Assembly (NCBI GenBank): GCA_029863245.1
Contig: JAOTVV010000022.1
Span: 1 to 50,214, forward strand
Direction: 5' to 3'
From: Gemmatimonadota bacterium
Lineage (GTDB): Bacteria > Gemmatimonadota > Gemmatimonadetes > Gemmatimonadales > GWC2-71-9
DNA length: 50,214 bases
Part shown: piece after piece, positions 23,038 through 32,379 of the stretch
Position numbering within the stretch: the stretch's first letter is position 1
Layout: every line of letters begins with the position of its first letter
Notes under the pieces: model-generated
The model's database searches: none
What the model was told of the DNA's origin: nothing
What the model saw: the letters and a program-made list of their open reading frames with translations, nothing else
Made by a program: the position numbers and the translations under genes

Positions 23038-25350
23038 GTGACGAGAGTCGCCGGCACCCCTTCCCCCGTTTCGCCAGTCGCTTCGCAGGACACCCTGGCC
23101 CAGCTGGAGTTCGGATCGGCCCTCGGTCTGGTGGCGGCGCACGCCGTTTCGGCGCTGGGCGCGGCGGCGGTCAGCTCGCGGCGACCCTCCACTGACGTCA
23201 CCGCCATCAGGGAGGCCCTGGCCACAGTGGGCGAGCTGCTCGCCCATTTCCAGGACGGCGGGCGCTTTGCGCCGCGGCCGGTCGAGGACCTGGGCGAGAC
23301 GCTCCGGCTCCTTGTCACGCCGGGGAGCGTGCTCGAAGGTGGTGCGCTGCGTGATCTCGCGGGCGCGCTCGAGGCGATGACGGAGACCGAGGCTGCGCTG
23401 CGAGCGCTGTCTGACGACGCGCCGCGTGTGGCCGCTCTGGCCGTGGCCGTGCCGCCGGCCAAGCTCGCGCTCCGGATCGAGCGGGCCATCGAGCCGGACG
23501 GGCGGGTGGCCGACGCGGCCTCACCCGGTCTCAAACGCGCGCGGCAGCGGCAGCGCGACGTCCGCCAGCGGCTCATTGCGTTACTCGAGCGGCTGCAACG
23601 GGACCTGTCCTCGCACGGGGCGGCCGGCGATGCGGGGGTGACGCTTCGGGGCGGGCGCTACGTCATTCCGGTTCGTCGCGACAGCCGCAGCGCGTTTCGG
23701 GGCATCGTGCACGGTGAATCGGCGTCCGGGACGACGCTGTTCGTGGAGCCTGCGGAAGCGGTCGAGCTCGGAAACGACCTCAACGCGTGCGAGGCAGAAG
23801 AGGTCCGCGAGACCCTCGCGGTGCTCCGTGGCCTCACCGACGACGTGCGGAATGAAGCCGGTCCATTACGAGACGGCATCGACATGTGCGTTCGCGCGGA
23901 CGATCTGTACGCCCGTGCCAGGTACGCGCTCGAAGCCCAGGCCGCCGTGCCCGGCATCGAGCCCGCACCCACTGGGACCGCCGTCTCGGGTGCCGTTCAT
24001 CCACTCATTCGCTCGGATGCCGAGCGCCCCGTACCGTTCGATCTCACGCTGGCCGATGGGGCGCGAACCGTAGTGGTGAGCGGTCCGAATGCCGGTGGCA
24101 AGACCGTCCTCCTCAAGGCCATCGGCCTCCTGTCGGCGATGGCGCAGAGTGGTGTGGTGCCGCCAGTCGGCAGGGGAACGATGCTGCCGTGTTTCCACCG
24201 GATCTTCGCCGACATCGGTGACCATCAGTCCATCGAGGCCAGTCTATCCACGTTCAGCGCGCATGTCGCTGCCCTGCGCACGATCCTGGTGGAAGCCGAC
24301 GACAGGTCGCTCGTGCTGCTCGACGAGATCGGTGGCGGTACCGACCCGACCGAGGGGGCCGCACTGGCCGGCGCCGTCCTGGTATCGCTGCACGCGCGCG
24401 GCGTGCAGACGGTGGCGACGACCCACCTGGGCTCGCTCAAGGAGTTGGCTGCCGCGACGGACGGCATCGTCAATGCGAGTCTCGAGTTCGACGCCGAAAC
24501 GCTGGCACCGACCTATCGATTCCTCATGGGAAAGCCGGGACGCTCGTATGCGCTCGCCATTGCGCGCCGGCTCGGCTTGCCGGACGACGTGCTGGCGCAA
24601 GCGGACGCGCTCACGCCGGAGGCGGCCCGGTCGCTCGAGGCGACGTTGGCCGAACTCGAGAGACGCGAGGCCGCGCTCGCCGGCCGCGAGGCCGACGTGG
24701 AATCAGTGCGGGCCAAGCTCGAGGCCGATGCCGTGAAGCTCACCCGGGGACTCGACGACCTCCGCGCGCGGGAGCGCTCCATCGATGTGCGCGCCCGGGA
24801 GCAGGAGGCATCGGGTCGCGAGCAAGCGCGCACGTTTCTGCTGGAGGCCAGGCGCCGAGTCGAGGATGCGCTCGGTGTTGCCCGGGCAGCGGTCAACGAA
24901 GCCACGGCCAAGGAGGCGAGGCGCCTGGTAGAGGACGGTGTGCGCGAGGAGGGGGATGCCTTGCGAAAGCTCGAAGAGGCCGCGCGAGCCAAGGGGTGGA
25001 AGCTCCGCACTGCGGATACGGCCGGCGCCGACGTGCCCGCTCCGCCGCCGCCGCCCAAGCGGACGCGTCCTCCTGGTGCCAATGTGGCGACCACCGTCGC
25101 CGGGGCCGAGTCGGAGATCGACTTGCGCGGCCGACGGGCCGACGAAGCGGTGGTGGAGCTGCGCCTGGCCATCGACGCCGCAGTTGTGGCCGATCTGCCC
25201 AGGCTTCGCGTGATCCACGGGAAGGGAACCGGAGCGCTCCGCGTCACGGTGGCTCAGGTGCTCGATCGGGACCCGCGGGTCACGAGGCACCGATTGGCAC
25301 CCCCCCAAGAAGGCGGATCGGGTGTGACCGTCGTGGAGTTCCTGCCGTGA
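23038..25350 (+). CDS. mutS2: endonuclease MutS2
   Basis: A 770-residue MutS2, linked to suppression of recombination and to ribosome-collision rescue. The ATPase domain has Walker A GPNAGGKTVLLKAIG (about residue 349), LLDEIGGGTDPTEGAAL (Walker B and signature, about residue 429) and the conserved ATTHLGSLKELAA. A long charged coiled coil precedes the C-terminal Smr nuclease domain (residues 694-770) with EIDLRGRRADEAV and RVIHGKGTGALR. GTG 23038 is preferred to GTG 23032 because GGAAGG lies 7 bases before it. It overlaps dnaG by 4 bases. Confidence 0.94.
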   Translation: MTRVAGTPSPVSPVASQDTLAQLEFGSALGLVAAHAVSALGAAAVSSRRPSTDVTAIREALATVGELLAHFQDGGRFAPRPVEDLGETLRLLVTPGSVLEGGALRDLAGALEAMTETEAALRALSDDAPRVAALAVAVPPAKLALRIERAIEPDGRVADAASPGLKRARQRQRDVRQRLIALLERLQRDLSSHGAAGDAGVTLRGGRYVIPVRRDSRSAFRGIVHGESASGTTLFVEPAEAVELGNDLNACEAEEVRETLAVLRGLTDDVRNEAGPLRDGIDMCVRADDLYARARYALEAQAAVPGIEPAPTGTAVSGAVHPLIRSDAERPVPFDLTLADGARTVVVSGPNAGGKTVLLKAIGLLSAMAQSGVVPPVGRGTMLPCFHRIFADIGDHQSIEASLSTFSAHVAALRTILVEADDRSLVLLDEIGGGTDPTEGAALAGAVLVSLHARGVQTVATTHLGSLKELAAATDGIVNASLEFDAETLAPTYRFLMGKPGRSYALAIARRLGLPDDVLAQADALTPEAARSLEATLAELERREAALAGREADVESVRAKLEADAVKLTRGLDDLRARERSIDVRAREQEASGREQARTFLLEARRRVEDALGVARAAVNEATAKEARRLVEDGVREEGDALRKLEEAARAKGWKLRTADTAGADVPAPPPPPKRTRPPGANVATTVAGAESEIDLRGRRADEAVVELRLAIDAAVVADLPRLRVIHGKGTGALRVTVAQVLDRDPRVTRHRLAPPQEGGSGVTVVEFLP

Positions 25351-27140
25351 GCACGATCCCGGACGATGTGATTGAGCAGGTGCGGGACGGCGCGGACCTG
25401 GTGTCCGTGGTGGGCGAACACGTGGAGCTCAAGCGGACCGGATCCGACTATCGGGGACCGTGTCCGTTTCACGGCGGGAAGCACCGAAACTTCGCGGTCA
25501 TTCCCAAGAAGCAGATGTTCTACTGCTTCGTGTGTCATGAAGCCGGGGACGTGTTCACGTTTTACATGAAGCGGTTCGGCATGGACTATCCGACGGCCGT
25601 GCGGGAGGTGGCGCGCCGTGCGGGCATCACGATTCCGGAACGGCGGTCGACGGGTCCCGACCCGCGGGAGCCGCTGTTTACGGCCGTGTCGGCGGCGGCT
25701 GACTGGTACGCCAGGCGCTTGCGAGAGGCGGACGACGCCGAGGTGGCGCGGGCGTATCTGCGGGGCCGGTCCTTCGACCTGGAGCAGCTGCTGCCGCTGG
25801 GCCTTGGGTTCGCACCACGTGGCAAGACCTTCCTCGAGGCGATGGCGACGCTGGGGATCGGTACCGAGACGTTGATCGAGGCCGGACTCGCCGTGCACCG
25901 TGAGAACGAGTCGGTGCGACCGCGGTTCTGGAACCGGCTCCTGTTCCCGATTCACGATTTGCGCGGGCGGGTGGTCGGGTTCGGCGGGCGGGTGATCGGG
26001 GAGGGTGAGCCGAAGTATCTCAACTCGCCGGACACGCAGGTGTTTCACAAGGGGAACCTGCTGTACAACCTTCATCAGGCAAAGAACGCGATCCGCAAGG
26101 CGGAACGCGCCGTCGTAGTCGAGGGATACTTCGATGTCATGCGCCTGGTCGATCTGGGTCTCGAGGAAACGGTCGCTCCACTCGGGACGGCGTTCACCGT
26201 AGACCAAGCCCGGCTGCTCGGGCGGTACACGAAGACCGTCATTCTGCTTTACGACAGTGATGCAGCGGGCCTGAGGGCCAGCTTTCGAGCGGCGGACATC
26301 CTACTCCACGCCGGGCTCCGGGTGGCGATCGCCACGCCGCCAGCAGGAACCGATCCCGATTCGCTCGCCGCCACCGGCGGCGCGGAAGCGGTGGGTGAGA
26401 TCCTGGACGATGCGCTGGACGTGCTCGAGCGCAAGATCCAACTGCTCGAGCGGAAGGGATGGCTGGGCTCTCTCTCGGGGCGACGCCGCGCGCTGGATCG
26501 GCTGCTCCCGACCCTCCGCGCGGTGAGCGATCACGTCACGCGGGATCTCTACGTCAGCCGTTGTGTCGAGGCCCTCGGCGTGTCCCGCGAATCGCTGCAC
26601 CAGGAGATCGAAGGCGGTCGCTGGCGTGCGCCGGCGTCCGCGACGCCGACTCGACCCGCCGGCGGCCAGTCTCCGCGTGCCCGGTGGAAGCCGCGACCTG
26701 AGCAAGACCTGCTGCGCGTCATGTTACGGTCGCCCGCGTGGCGTCCGCGCATTGCGGAGCTGTTGGAGAAGCTCGACAAAGGAACCGGAGTGGAGTGGGA
26801 CCTGCTCCACATGGTGGCCGGCGCCGGCGAGGGCGTGTCGGACGGGGAACTGCTCGAGGCGACCGACGATGCCGAGGGACGGGCGCTCTTGGCGCGGCTG
26901 CTCGACGAACCCAGCGGGGCTCTGGCGGAGGACGCCACGGTCGACGCGGCGCTCGGCAAGATCGAGAGTCGTGTGCTCGAAGACCGACTGCACGCGATCG
27001 ATCGGCGCATTGTGGTCGCGTCCGACGAAGAGAAGGCAACGCTGACACGCGAGAAAGAGACGCTCAGCAAACAAATTCGGTTACTCAATCCATCCAGGTG
27101 GAACGTTATCAAGAAAGGCAGGAGTGGCAGTGCACGCTGA
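25347..27140 (+). CDS. dnaG: DNA primase DnaG
   Basis: A 597-residue primase that makes RNA primers at the fork. The N-terminal zinc motif (CPFH ... CFVC, about residues 38-62) begins the protein. The RNA polymerase core has GFGGRVIGEGEPKYLNSP and the TOPRIM segment VVEGYFDVMRL through LLYDSDAAG (about residues 255-310). The C-terminal helicase-binding domain is Ala/Arg rich and less conserved. GTG 25347 overlaps the mutS2 stop as GTGA. The usual sigma-factor gene rpoD does not follow; a zinc-ribbon protein gene does. Confidence 0.95.
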   Translation: MSTIPDDVIEQVRDGADLVSVVGEHVELKRTGSDYRGPCPFHGGKHRNFAVIPKKQMFYCFVCHEAGDVFTFYMKRFGMDYPTAVREVARRAGITIPERRSTGPDPREPLFTAVSAAADWYARRLREADDAEVARAYLRGRSFDLEQLLPLGLGFAPRGKTFLEAMATLGIGTETLIEAGLAVHRENESVRPRFWNRLLFPIHDLRGRVVGFGGRVIGEGEPKYLNSPDTQVFHKGNLLYNLHQAKNAIRKAERAVVVEGYFDVMRLVDLGLEETVAPLGTAFTVDQARLLGRYTKTVILLYDSDAAGLRASFRAADILLHAGLRVAIATPPAGTDPDSLAATGGAEAVGEILDDALDVLERKIQLLERKGWLGSLSGRRRALDRLLPTLRAVSDHVTRDLYVSRCVEALGVSRESLHQEIEGGRWRAPASATPTRPAGGQSPRARWKPRPEQDLLRVMLRSPAWRPRIAELLEKLDKGTGVEWDLLHMVAGAGEGVSDGELLEATDDAEGRALLARLLDEPSGALAEDATVDAALGKIESRVLEDRLHAIDRRIVVASDEEKATLTREKETLSKQIRLLNPSRWNVIKKGRSGSAR

Positions 27141-27837
27141 TCTCGAAGCTCTGTTGCGGTTGCAGGAGAAGGACAAGGTGGTGTTGCAGGTCGAGGCAGC
27201 CATCAAGGACCTCGAACCGGATATCCAGGCGCTGGACGCCGAGCTAGAAGGGGCCATTGCCAGCGTCGAAGCCGCCAAGACCCGCGCCACGGATGCCGAC
27301 AAGAAGCGGGCGGATCTCGAGGCGAAGATCGAGACCTACCGTCTCATGCAAGAACGCAAGCGCCAACGTCTGGAGTGGGTGCGAGGGGCGAAAGAGGCGT
27401 CCACACTCATGGCCGAGCTGGATTTGGCGCGGACGGTGCTGGCACGTGAAGAGGCGGAGTGGGTCCGGTCCGCCGATCGGGTGCAGGAGACGCAGGTCGA
27501 CGTCGGCGAGTGGGACGCCCGCCTGACGGAGTTGAAGGAGGCACAGGCGCCGAAGCGCGAAGAGCTGGCCGCACGCCTCGCAGAATACGACGACAGGCTC
27601 AAGACCGCACTCGCCGAGCGGCAGGAAGTCGCTCGAGAGGTGCCGCGAGAGCTACACGACCGGTACGAGCGCATCCGCCAGGGACGGGCACCGCTCGCTC
27701 TCTACCCGGTGACCAGCGGCGCATGCGGGCATTGCTACACGGCGGTGCCGCTCCATCGGCAGCAGAAACTTCAGAACGGCGACTCGACGGAGCCCTGCGA
27801 AGCGTGCGGCGTGCTCCTCTACGTCGAGGGGGAATGA
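27130..27837 (+). CDS. coiled-coil protein with C-terminal C4 zinc ribbon
   Basis: A 235-residue protein: a long antiparallel coiled coil (about residues 5-175) and a C-terminal zinc ribbon with Cys pairs CGHC and CEAC (about residues 198-228). This is the CT398/Slr-type zinc-ribbon family, proposed to interact with RNA, secretion or transcription components but without a settled function. GTG 27130 sits 5 bases after AGGAG and overlaps the dnaG end; GTG 27124 is an alternative. The downstream recJ overlaps by 4 bases. Confidence 0.85.
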   Translation: MHADLEALLRLQEKDKVVLQVEAAIKDLEPDIQALDAELEGAIASVEAAKTRATDADKKRADLEAKIETYRLMQERKRQRLEWVRGAKEASTLMAELDLARTVLAREEAEWVRSADRVQETQVDVGEWDARLTELKEAQAPKREELAARLAEYDDRLKTALAERQEVAREVPRELHDRYERIRQGRAPLALYPVTSGACGHCYTAVPLHRQQKLQNGDSTEPCEACGVLLYVEGE

Positions 27838-29540
27838 TCGAAGCCACCTCTCGTTGGATCGTCGCGCGAGACGTCGACCGCAGATCTGCGGAGCAGCTTG
27901 CGCGATCCCTCACCATTCCGCTGCCGCTCGCGACACTGCTGGTGCAGCGCGGATACGATGCGCCGGAGGCGGCCAAGGACTTCCTCAGACCCAGTCTCGA
28001 CTCACTCCAGGATCCCGCGTCGCTTCGTGACATGGGGCGAGCGGTGGAGCTGGTGGTCGATGCCGTTCGAGCGGGCCGACGGATCTTGGTCCACGGCGAT
28101 TACGACGTCGATGGCCAATGCGCGACGACATTGCTGACCCGGGTACTGCGCGCAGCGGGCGGTGACGTGGTGCCGTTCGTCCCCAATCGCCTGCGGGACG
28201 GGTACGACTTCGGTCCCGCAGGGCTCGCCGAAGCGCGGCGGGTTGATGCCGGGCTGATTGTCACCGGCGATTGCGGTACCACCGCCGTCGAGACCGTGCG
28301 GGCGGCCAAGGATGCCGGCATGCAGGTCGTGGTCACCGACCACCATCTGCCGAGTGTGCTCGCCCCCGCCGATGCGATGGTGAACCCTCAGCATCCGGAC
28401 TGCCCCTCCGGCCTGAGCCAGCTCTGTGGGACCGGTGTCGTCTTCAAGCTCGCCCAGGCCCTCGTCGGTCCCCTGAGTCTTCCCGAGCACCTGCCACTGC
28501 ATCTGCTCGATCTCGTGGCCATGGCAACGGTGGCCGACGTCGTGCCCCTCACTGGCGAGAACAGGACACTCGTTCGCCACGGACTCAAGGTGCTGCAGAG
28601 TTCGCGGTGGCCGGGGCTCCGGGCGCTGCTCGAGGTGGTGGGCGTGAGCGGGACTCGGATCCGCGCGGGGCACGTCGGGTATATCGTCGCGCCTCGGCTC
28701 AACGCGGCCGGCCGAATCGGTGAGGCCATGGATGGCGTGCGGCTCCTCCTCACGGATGATGAGATCGAGGGGCGGAGCCTGGCGCAGCGGCTCGAGACCA
28801 TCAATGCCAGACGGCAGGCGATGGACGAGACCATGCTCGACGAAGCCATCGAAGACGTGGAGGAACGTGTCGATCTCGCCGCCAACTACGGTCTGGTGCT
28901 CGCGCGCGACTCGTGGCACCCCGGCGTCATCGGGCTGGTCGCGTCACGGATCGTGGAACGGTACTCGCGGCCCACGGTGCTCGTGGCGTTCGACGGCGAC
29001 GTGGGGAAGGGGTCGGGGCGGAGCATTCCGGGATTCGATCTGCACGACGCGCTCACGGTGTGCGCACCCCACCTCAGTCGATATGGTGGGCATCGCATGG
29101 CCGCAGGCCTCACCGTGGAGCGCAGCCGACTGGAGGCGTTCAGGAACGCCTTCAACGACGTGGCCCGCGGGCGCCTCACGGCGGACGACCTGGTGCCGAC
29201 CCAGCGCGTCGATGTCCTGCTGACGGTCGCCGAGCTCGACGACGAGCTGGAGCGTTTGTTCCGCCACCTCGAGCCCTGTGGTGCCGGCAACCCGGCGCCG
29301 GTGCTTGGCATTCGCGACGCCGCCCTCGCCGACCGCCGCATCGTGGGAGCAAAGCACCTGCGCTTCACGTTGACCGACGGGACGGGCAAGGTCCCCGCCA
29401 TCGCGTTCAACTGGGCCGACCGCGTACCGCCCGAATGGCACGACGCCCCAGTGGACGTGGCGATCAAGCTCGACCGCAACGAGTGGCGCGGCACCAGCAC
29501 GCTTCAGGCCCGGGTCGTGGACATCAGGGCCGCGAACTGA
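27834..29540 (+). CDS. recJ: single-stranded-DNA exonuclease RecJ
   Basis: A 568-residue DHH-family 5'-3' exonuclease used in recombination and repair. Motifs are HGDYDVDGQCATTLL (about residue 86), GDCGTTAVE, the DHH signature in TDHHLPSV (about residue 169), VALMATVADVVPL-like sequence, and the C-terminal DHHA1/OB region with GGHRMAAGLTV and CGAGNPAPV. ATG 27834 overlaps the previous stop as ATGA. Length and motif order are normal. Confidence 0.94.
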   Translation: MIEATSRWIVARDVDRRSAEQLARSLTIPLPLATLLVQRGYDAPEAAKDFLRPSLDSLQDPASLRDMGRAVELVVDAVRAGRRILVHGDYDVDGQCATTLLTRVLRAAGGDVVPFVPNRLRDGYDFGPAGLAEARRVDAGLIVTGDCGTTAVETVRAAKDAGMQVVVTDHHLPSVLAPADAMVNPQHPDCPSGLSQLCGTGVVFKLAQALVGPLSLPEHLPLHLLDLVAMATVADVVPLTGENRTLVRHGLKVLQSSRWPGLRALLEVVGVSGTRIRAGHVGYIVAPRLNAAGRIGEAMDGVRLLLTDDEIEGRSLAQRLETINARRQAMDETMLDEAIEDVEERVDLAANYGLVLARDSWHPGVIGLVASRIVERYSRPTVLVAFDGDVGKGSGRSIPGFDLHDALTVCAPHLSRYGGHRMAAGLTVERSRLEAFRNAFNDVARGRLTADDLVPTQRVDVLLTVAELDDELERLFRHLEPCGAGNPAPVLGIRDAALADRRIVGAKHLRFTLTDGTGKVPAIAFNWADRVPPEWHDAPVDVAIKLDRNEWRGTSTLQARVVDIRAAN

Positions 29541-29548
29541 TCTGACGC

Positions 29549-30064
29549 ATGCGCATCATCGCGGGCGAATTCCGAGGGCGGATGATCACCTCCCCCGCCG
29601 ATCCCCGCGTCCGTCCCATCACCGGCCGCATCAAGAAGGCGTGGTTCGGCATCTTGGAGCCCCACCTTCCCGATGCGCGGGTGGTGGATCTCTTCGCGGG
29701 GTCCGGCTCGCTCGGACTGGAAGCGCTCTCGCGCGGCGCGGCCCACGTGGATTTCGTCGAGTTCTCGAAGCCGTCACTCACGGCGCTCGGCGCCAACATC
29801 GCCGCGCTCGGTGTAGAGGATCGGGTCCGGATCCGGCGGGCCGACGCGCTGCGGTTCGCCGCCAAGCTGCCGGAACGGGCCTATGAGGTGGCGGTGGCCG
29901 ACCCGCCGTTCTCGACCGACCACGCCACGCGCCTGATCGCTATCTTCCGGGACCGTCCGTTTGCGGCGATCCTCGCACTACAGCATCGGGCGGTACTCGA
30001 GCTGGACGGAGACGACACGCGCCGCTACGGCACGCACGCCCTCACCTTCTGCCACGCGCCATGA
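29549..30064 (+). CDS. rsmD: 16S rRNA (guanine966-N2)-methyltransferase RsmD
   Basis: A 171-residue RsmD-type methyltransferase of 16S rRNA. MRIIAGEFRGR starts the protein, VVDLFAGSGSLGLEALSRGA is the SAM-binding motif I (about residues 46-64), and motif IV reads ADPPF where DPPY is usual. Phe for Tyr is a conservative change seen in some relatives. The pairing with coaD immediately downstream (4-base overlap) is the common bacterial arrangement and supports the name. Confidence 0.92.
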   Translation: MRIIAGEFRGRMITSPADPRVRPITGRIKKAWFGILEPHLPDARVVDLFAGSGSLGLEALSRGAAHVDFVEFSKPSLTALGANIAALGVEDRVRIRRADALRFAAKLPERAYEVAVADPPFSTDHATRLIAIFRDRPFAAILALQHRAVLELDGDDTRRYGTHALTFCHAP

Positions 30065-30543
30065 CGAGAATTGCGATCTATCCCGGCTCCTTCGATCCCG
30101 TGACCCTGGGTCACGAGGATATCATTCGCCGCAGCCTCCACCTGATGGACAAGGTGATTGTCGCCGTGGCGGTCAATAACACCAAGGAGCCGTTGTTCAC
30201 GCTCGAAGAGCGGGTGGACATGCTCCAAACGGTGCTGAAGGGCGAGCCGCGAATCGAGATCACGGCCCTGGACGGGTTGCTGGCCGAGTTTGCTCGAACG
30301 CGGAAGGCGACCGTGGTGATTCGCGGCTTGCGGGCCGTGTCGGACTTCGACTACGAATCGCAAATGGCGCTCATGAACCGGCAGCTCTATCCCCAACTCG
30401 AGACGGTGTTTCTGGTTCCCGCCCTGCACCTCACCTATCTGTCGTCGAGTCTGGTACGGGAGATCGCCCGGCTCCACGGGGACGTGAGCACGTTGGTCCA
30501 TCCTGCGGTCGGCGCGGCGCTGAAGCGGCGGCTTGGCCCGTGA
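30061..30543 (+). CDS. coaD: pantetheine-phosphate adenylyltransferase
   Basis: A 160-residue PPAT, fourth step of coenzyme A synthesis. YPGSFDPVTLGHEDII (about residues 8-23) holds the TxGH-like nucleotide site, VIRGLRAVSDFDYE follows, and the C-terminal SSSLVREIARLHGDV carries the ISSS-like motif. ATG overlaps the rsmD stop by 4 bases and its own stop overlaps pta. Confidence 0.96.
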   Translation: MTRIAIYPGSFDPVTLGHEDIIRRSLHLMDKVIVAVAVNNTKEPLFTLEERVDMLQTVLKGEPRIEITALDGLLAEFARTRKATVVIRGLRAVSDFDYESQMALMNRQLYPQLETVFLVPALHLTYLSSSLVREIARLHGDVSTLVHPAVGAALKRRLGP

Positions 30544-31505
30544 GGTTCCGTGACGACGCGCGCCGCCGTGCGGCCGCGCTGGGGCGAACCGTCATTCTGG
30601 CGGAGGGGTGGGACGACCGTATCCGGTCGGCGGCCAAACTGCTCGAGCGGCAGGGCGTGGCGCAGGTCCACATGTTGGATCGCTCAATGGCCGGTGATCA
30701 GCGGGTCGAGCGGGTCGCCGAGCACCTGGCGATGCGACGACCCGACAAGGTGCGCGGCGCGGCGCATGCCAAGGAGCTGGCCGCCGATCCGCTCAGGTTC
30801 GCAGCGTCGCTGGTGGCCTTGGGCGAAGCCGACGCGGCCGTTGCTGGAGCGACGTGCGCGACGGCTGACGTGATCCGAGCCGCCCTGTGGGCGATCGGCC
30901 CAGCCGCCGACATCGAGACGGTGTCCAGCTCGTTCTACATGGCGATTCCGCGCGAAAACCTCGAATTCCTCGGCGATCGTGAGGATCGGTTCGCCACGGA
31001 CGACTTCGTGCTCACGTTCACCGACGCCGCGGTGGTGCCCGACCCCACGGCCGACCAGCTGGCGGACATCGCGCTCAGCGCGGCGCGCGATCGACGGCGC
31101 ATCGTGGGCGACGACCCCTTCGTGGGGTTTCTCTCGTACTCGACTAAGGGGAGCGCCGAGGGCGACCGGGTCGAGAAGGTCCGCGCCGCGACTCGGCGGT
31201 TCCACGCGCTGGCGCCAACGATCCCCGCCGACGGGGAATTGCAGGTCGACACAGCGCTCGTGCCCGGTGTGGGCAGGATGAAGGCTCCGGGCTCGGCTGT
31301 TGCGGGGCAGGCTAACGTGTTGGTGTTTCCCGATCTTGACAGCGGGAACATCGCGTACAAACTGGTGCAGCGTCTTGCGGGCGCCACCGCTACGGGACCG
31401 ATCCTTCAAGGACTGCGGCGGCCGATGATGGATCTCTCGCGTGGCGCCACTGCGGAGGATGTTGCGGATGCCGCGGCCGCCGGCATCTTGCAGACGGCCG
31501 AGTGA
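30540..31505 (+). CDS. pta: phosphate acetyltransferase
   Basis: A 321-residue phosphotransacetylase of the short type lacking the N-terminal BioD-like and DRTGG regions. It interconverts acetyl-CoA and acetyl phosphate. Visible blocks are ILAEGWDDRIRSAAKLL, AAVAGATCATADVIRAAL (about residue 99), FLSYSTKGSAEGD, ELQVDTALVPGV and ANVLVFPDLDSGNIAYKLVQRL, which is diagnostic of the family. Phosphate butyryltransferase is a close relative and cannot be fully excluded. No acetate kinase gene is adjacent. GTG start overlaps the coaD stop. Confidence 0.88.
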   Translation: MRFRDDARRRAAALGRTVILAEGWDDRIRSAAKLLERQGVAQVHMLDRSMAGDQRVERVAEHLAMRRPDKVRGAAHAKELAADPLRFAASLVALGEADAAVAGATCATADVIRAALWAIGPAADIETVSSSFYMAIPRENLEFLGDREDRFATDDFVLTFTDAAVVPDPTADQLADIALSAARDRRRIVGDDPFVGFLSYSTKGSAEGDRVEKVRAATRRFHALAPTIPADGELQVDTALVPGVGRMKAPGSAVAGQANVLVFPDLDSGNIAYKLVQRLAGATATGPILQGLRRPMMDLSRGATAEDVADAAAAGILQTAE

Positions 31506-31530
31506 AGGTGATGCCACCACTGGAGGGAGC

Positions 31531-31869
31531 ATGAGTTTCACAGTCCGGAAGGACGAACCGAAGGGCGTTGTCGTGGTCGGCGTGGACGGGCAGCTCATCG
31601 TCGGCAACCGGCACGACCTCAAGAAGAAAGTGCTCGATGCGCTGGATGCCGGTGACCGGGGATTCGTCATCGACTTCACCGCCACCGGCTACATCGACTC
31701 GTCGGGTCTCGGGGTCCTCGTCTCGCTGGCGAAGAAGATTCGCGAGTTGGACGGCGATCTGCGACTCGCCGGGCTCAATCGCGACCTCCGTACGCTGTTT
31801 GAGCTGACCAAGCTCGACACGCTGTTCACGATCATGGATTCGGCCGAGGAGGCGGTCGCCGCGTTCTGA
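31531..31869 (+). CDS. STAS-domain anti-sigma factor antagonist (RsbV/SpoIIAA-like)
   Basis: A 112-residue single-domain STAS protein. The phosphorylatable serine is in IDSSGLGVLVSLAKK (about residues 55-57), in the conserved D-S-S/T-G context. ATG 31531 follows GGAGGGAGC. It is the first gene of a three-gene partner-switching module with the downstream kinase and phosphatase: when dephosphorylated it would bind the kinase. The controlled sigma factor or target is not in the window. Confidence 0.9.
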   Translation: MSFTVRKDEPKGVVVVGVDGQLIVGNRHDLKKKVLDALDAGDRGFVIDFTATGYIDSSGLGVLVSLAKKIRELDGDLRLAGLNRDLRTLFELTKLDTLFTIMDSAEEAVAAF

Positions 31870-31873
31870 GATC

Positions 31874-32344
31874 GTGACGGCCCCTCTGCGTTTGGTCGTG
31901 CGCCGCCGCGAGACGGCGGTGCTCGAAGGGCCTGGCCGCAATGTCGAGATCTCCATTCGCGTACCCACGGATCTCGACGTCGTGGAGGAAGCGGTGGACC
32001 TCGTGGCGCGCCATTGTCTCGCCAGCGGTGTCCCGCCGCGGGCGGCTCGCTTCGTCATGCGGGTCGTGCTCTGCGAGGCGCTCGCCAACGCCATCCTATA
32101 CGGGAACCAGCTCGATCCATCGAAACGGGTAGACGTGCGCGTCGAAGTGGACGCCGCCGCCGTGACGCTCCACGTGCGCGACGAAGGGGCGGGGTTCGAT
32201 CCCACCACGATCCCTGATCCCACAGCCTCGGACCGGATCGACGCCGACAAGGGCCGCGGCCTCTTTCTCATCCGCCAACTCGTCGACGAAGTGCGGTTCA
32301 ACGATCGGGGGAACGCGATCTGCATGATTCTGCACCGCGCCTAG
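31874..32344 (+). CDS. anti-sigma factor kinase-like ATPase (RsbW/SpoIIAB-like)
   Basis: A 156-residue GHKL-type ATPase. LCEALANAILYGN carries the N-box and VRDEGAGFDPTTIPDP the G1 box, with GRGLFLIRQLVDEVRF as the G2-like loop. It would phosphorylate the STAS protein and sequester a partner. GTG 31874 begins 4 bases after the STAS stop. Confidence 0.88.
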   Translation: MTAPLRLVVRRRETAVLEGPGRNVEISIRVPTDLDVVEEAVDLVARHCLASGVPPRAARFVMRVVLCEALANAILYGNQLDPSKRVDVRVEVDAAAVTLHVRDEGAGFDPTTIPDPTASDRIDADKGRGLFLIRQLVDEVRFNDRGNAICMILHRA

Positions 32345-32379
32345 ACCGCCTGGAATCCGTCCTCCAGTCCCTGGGGGGG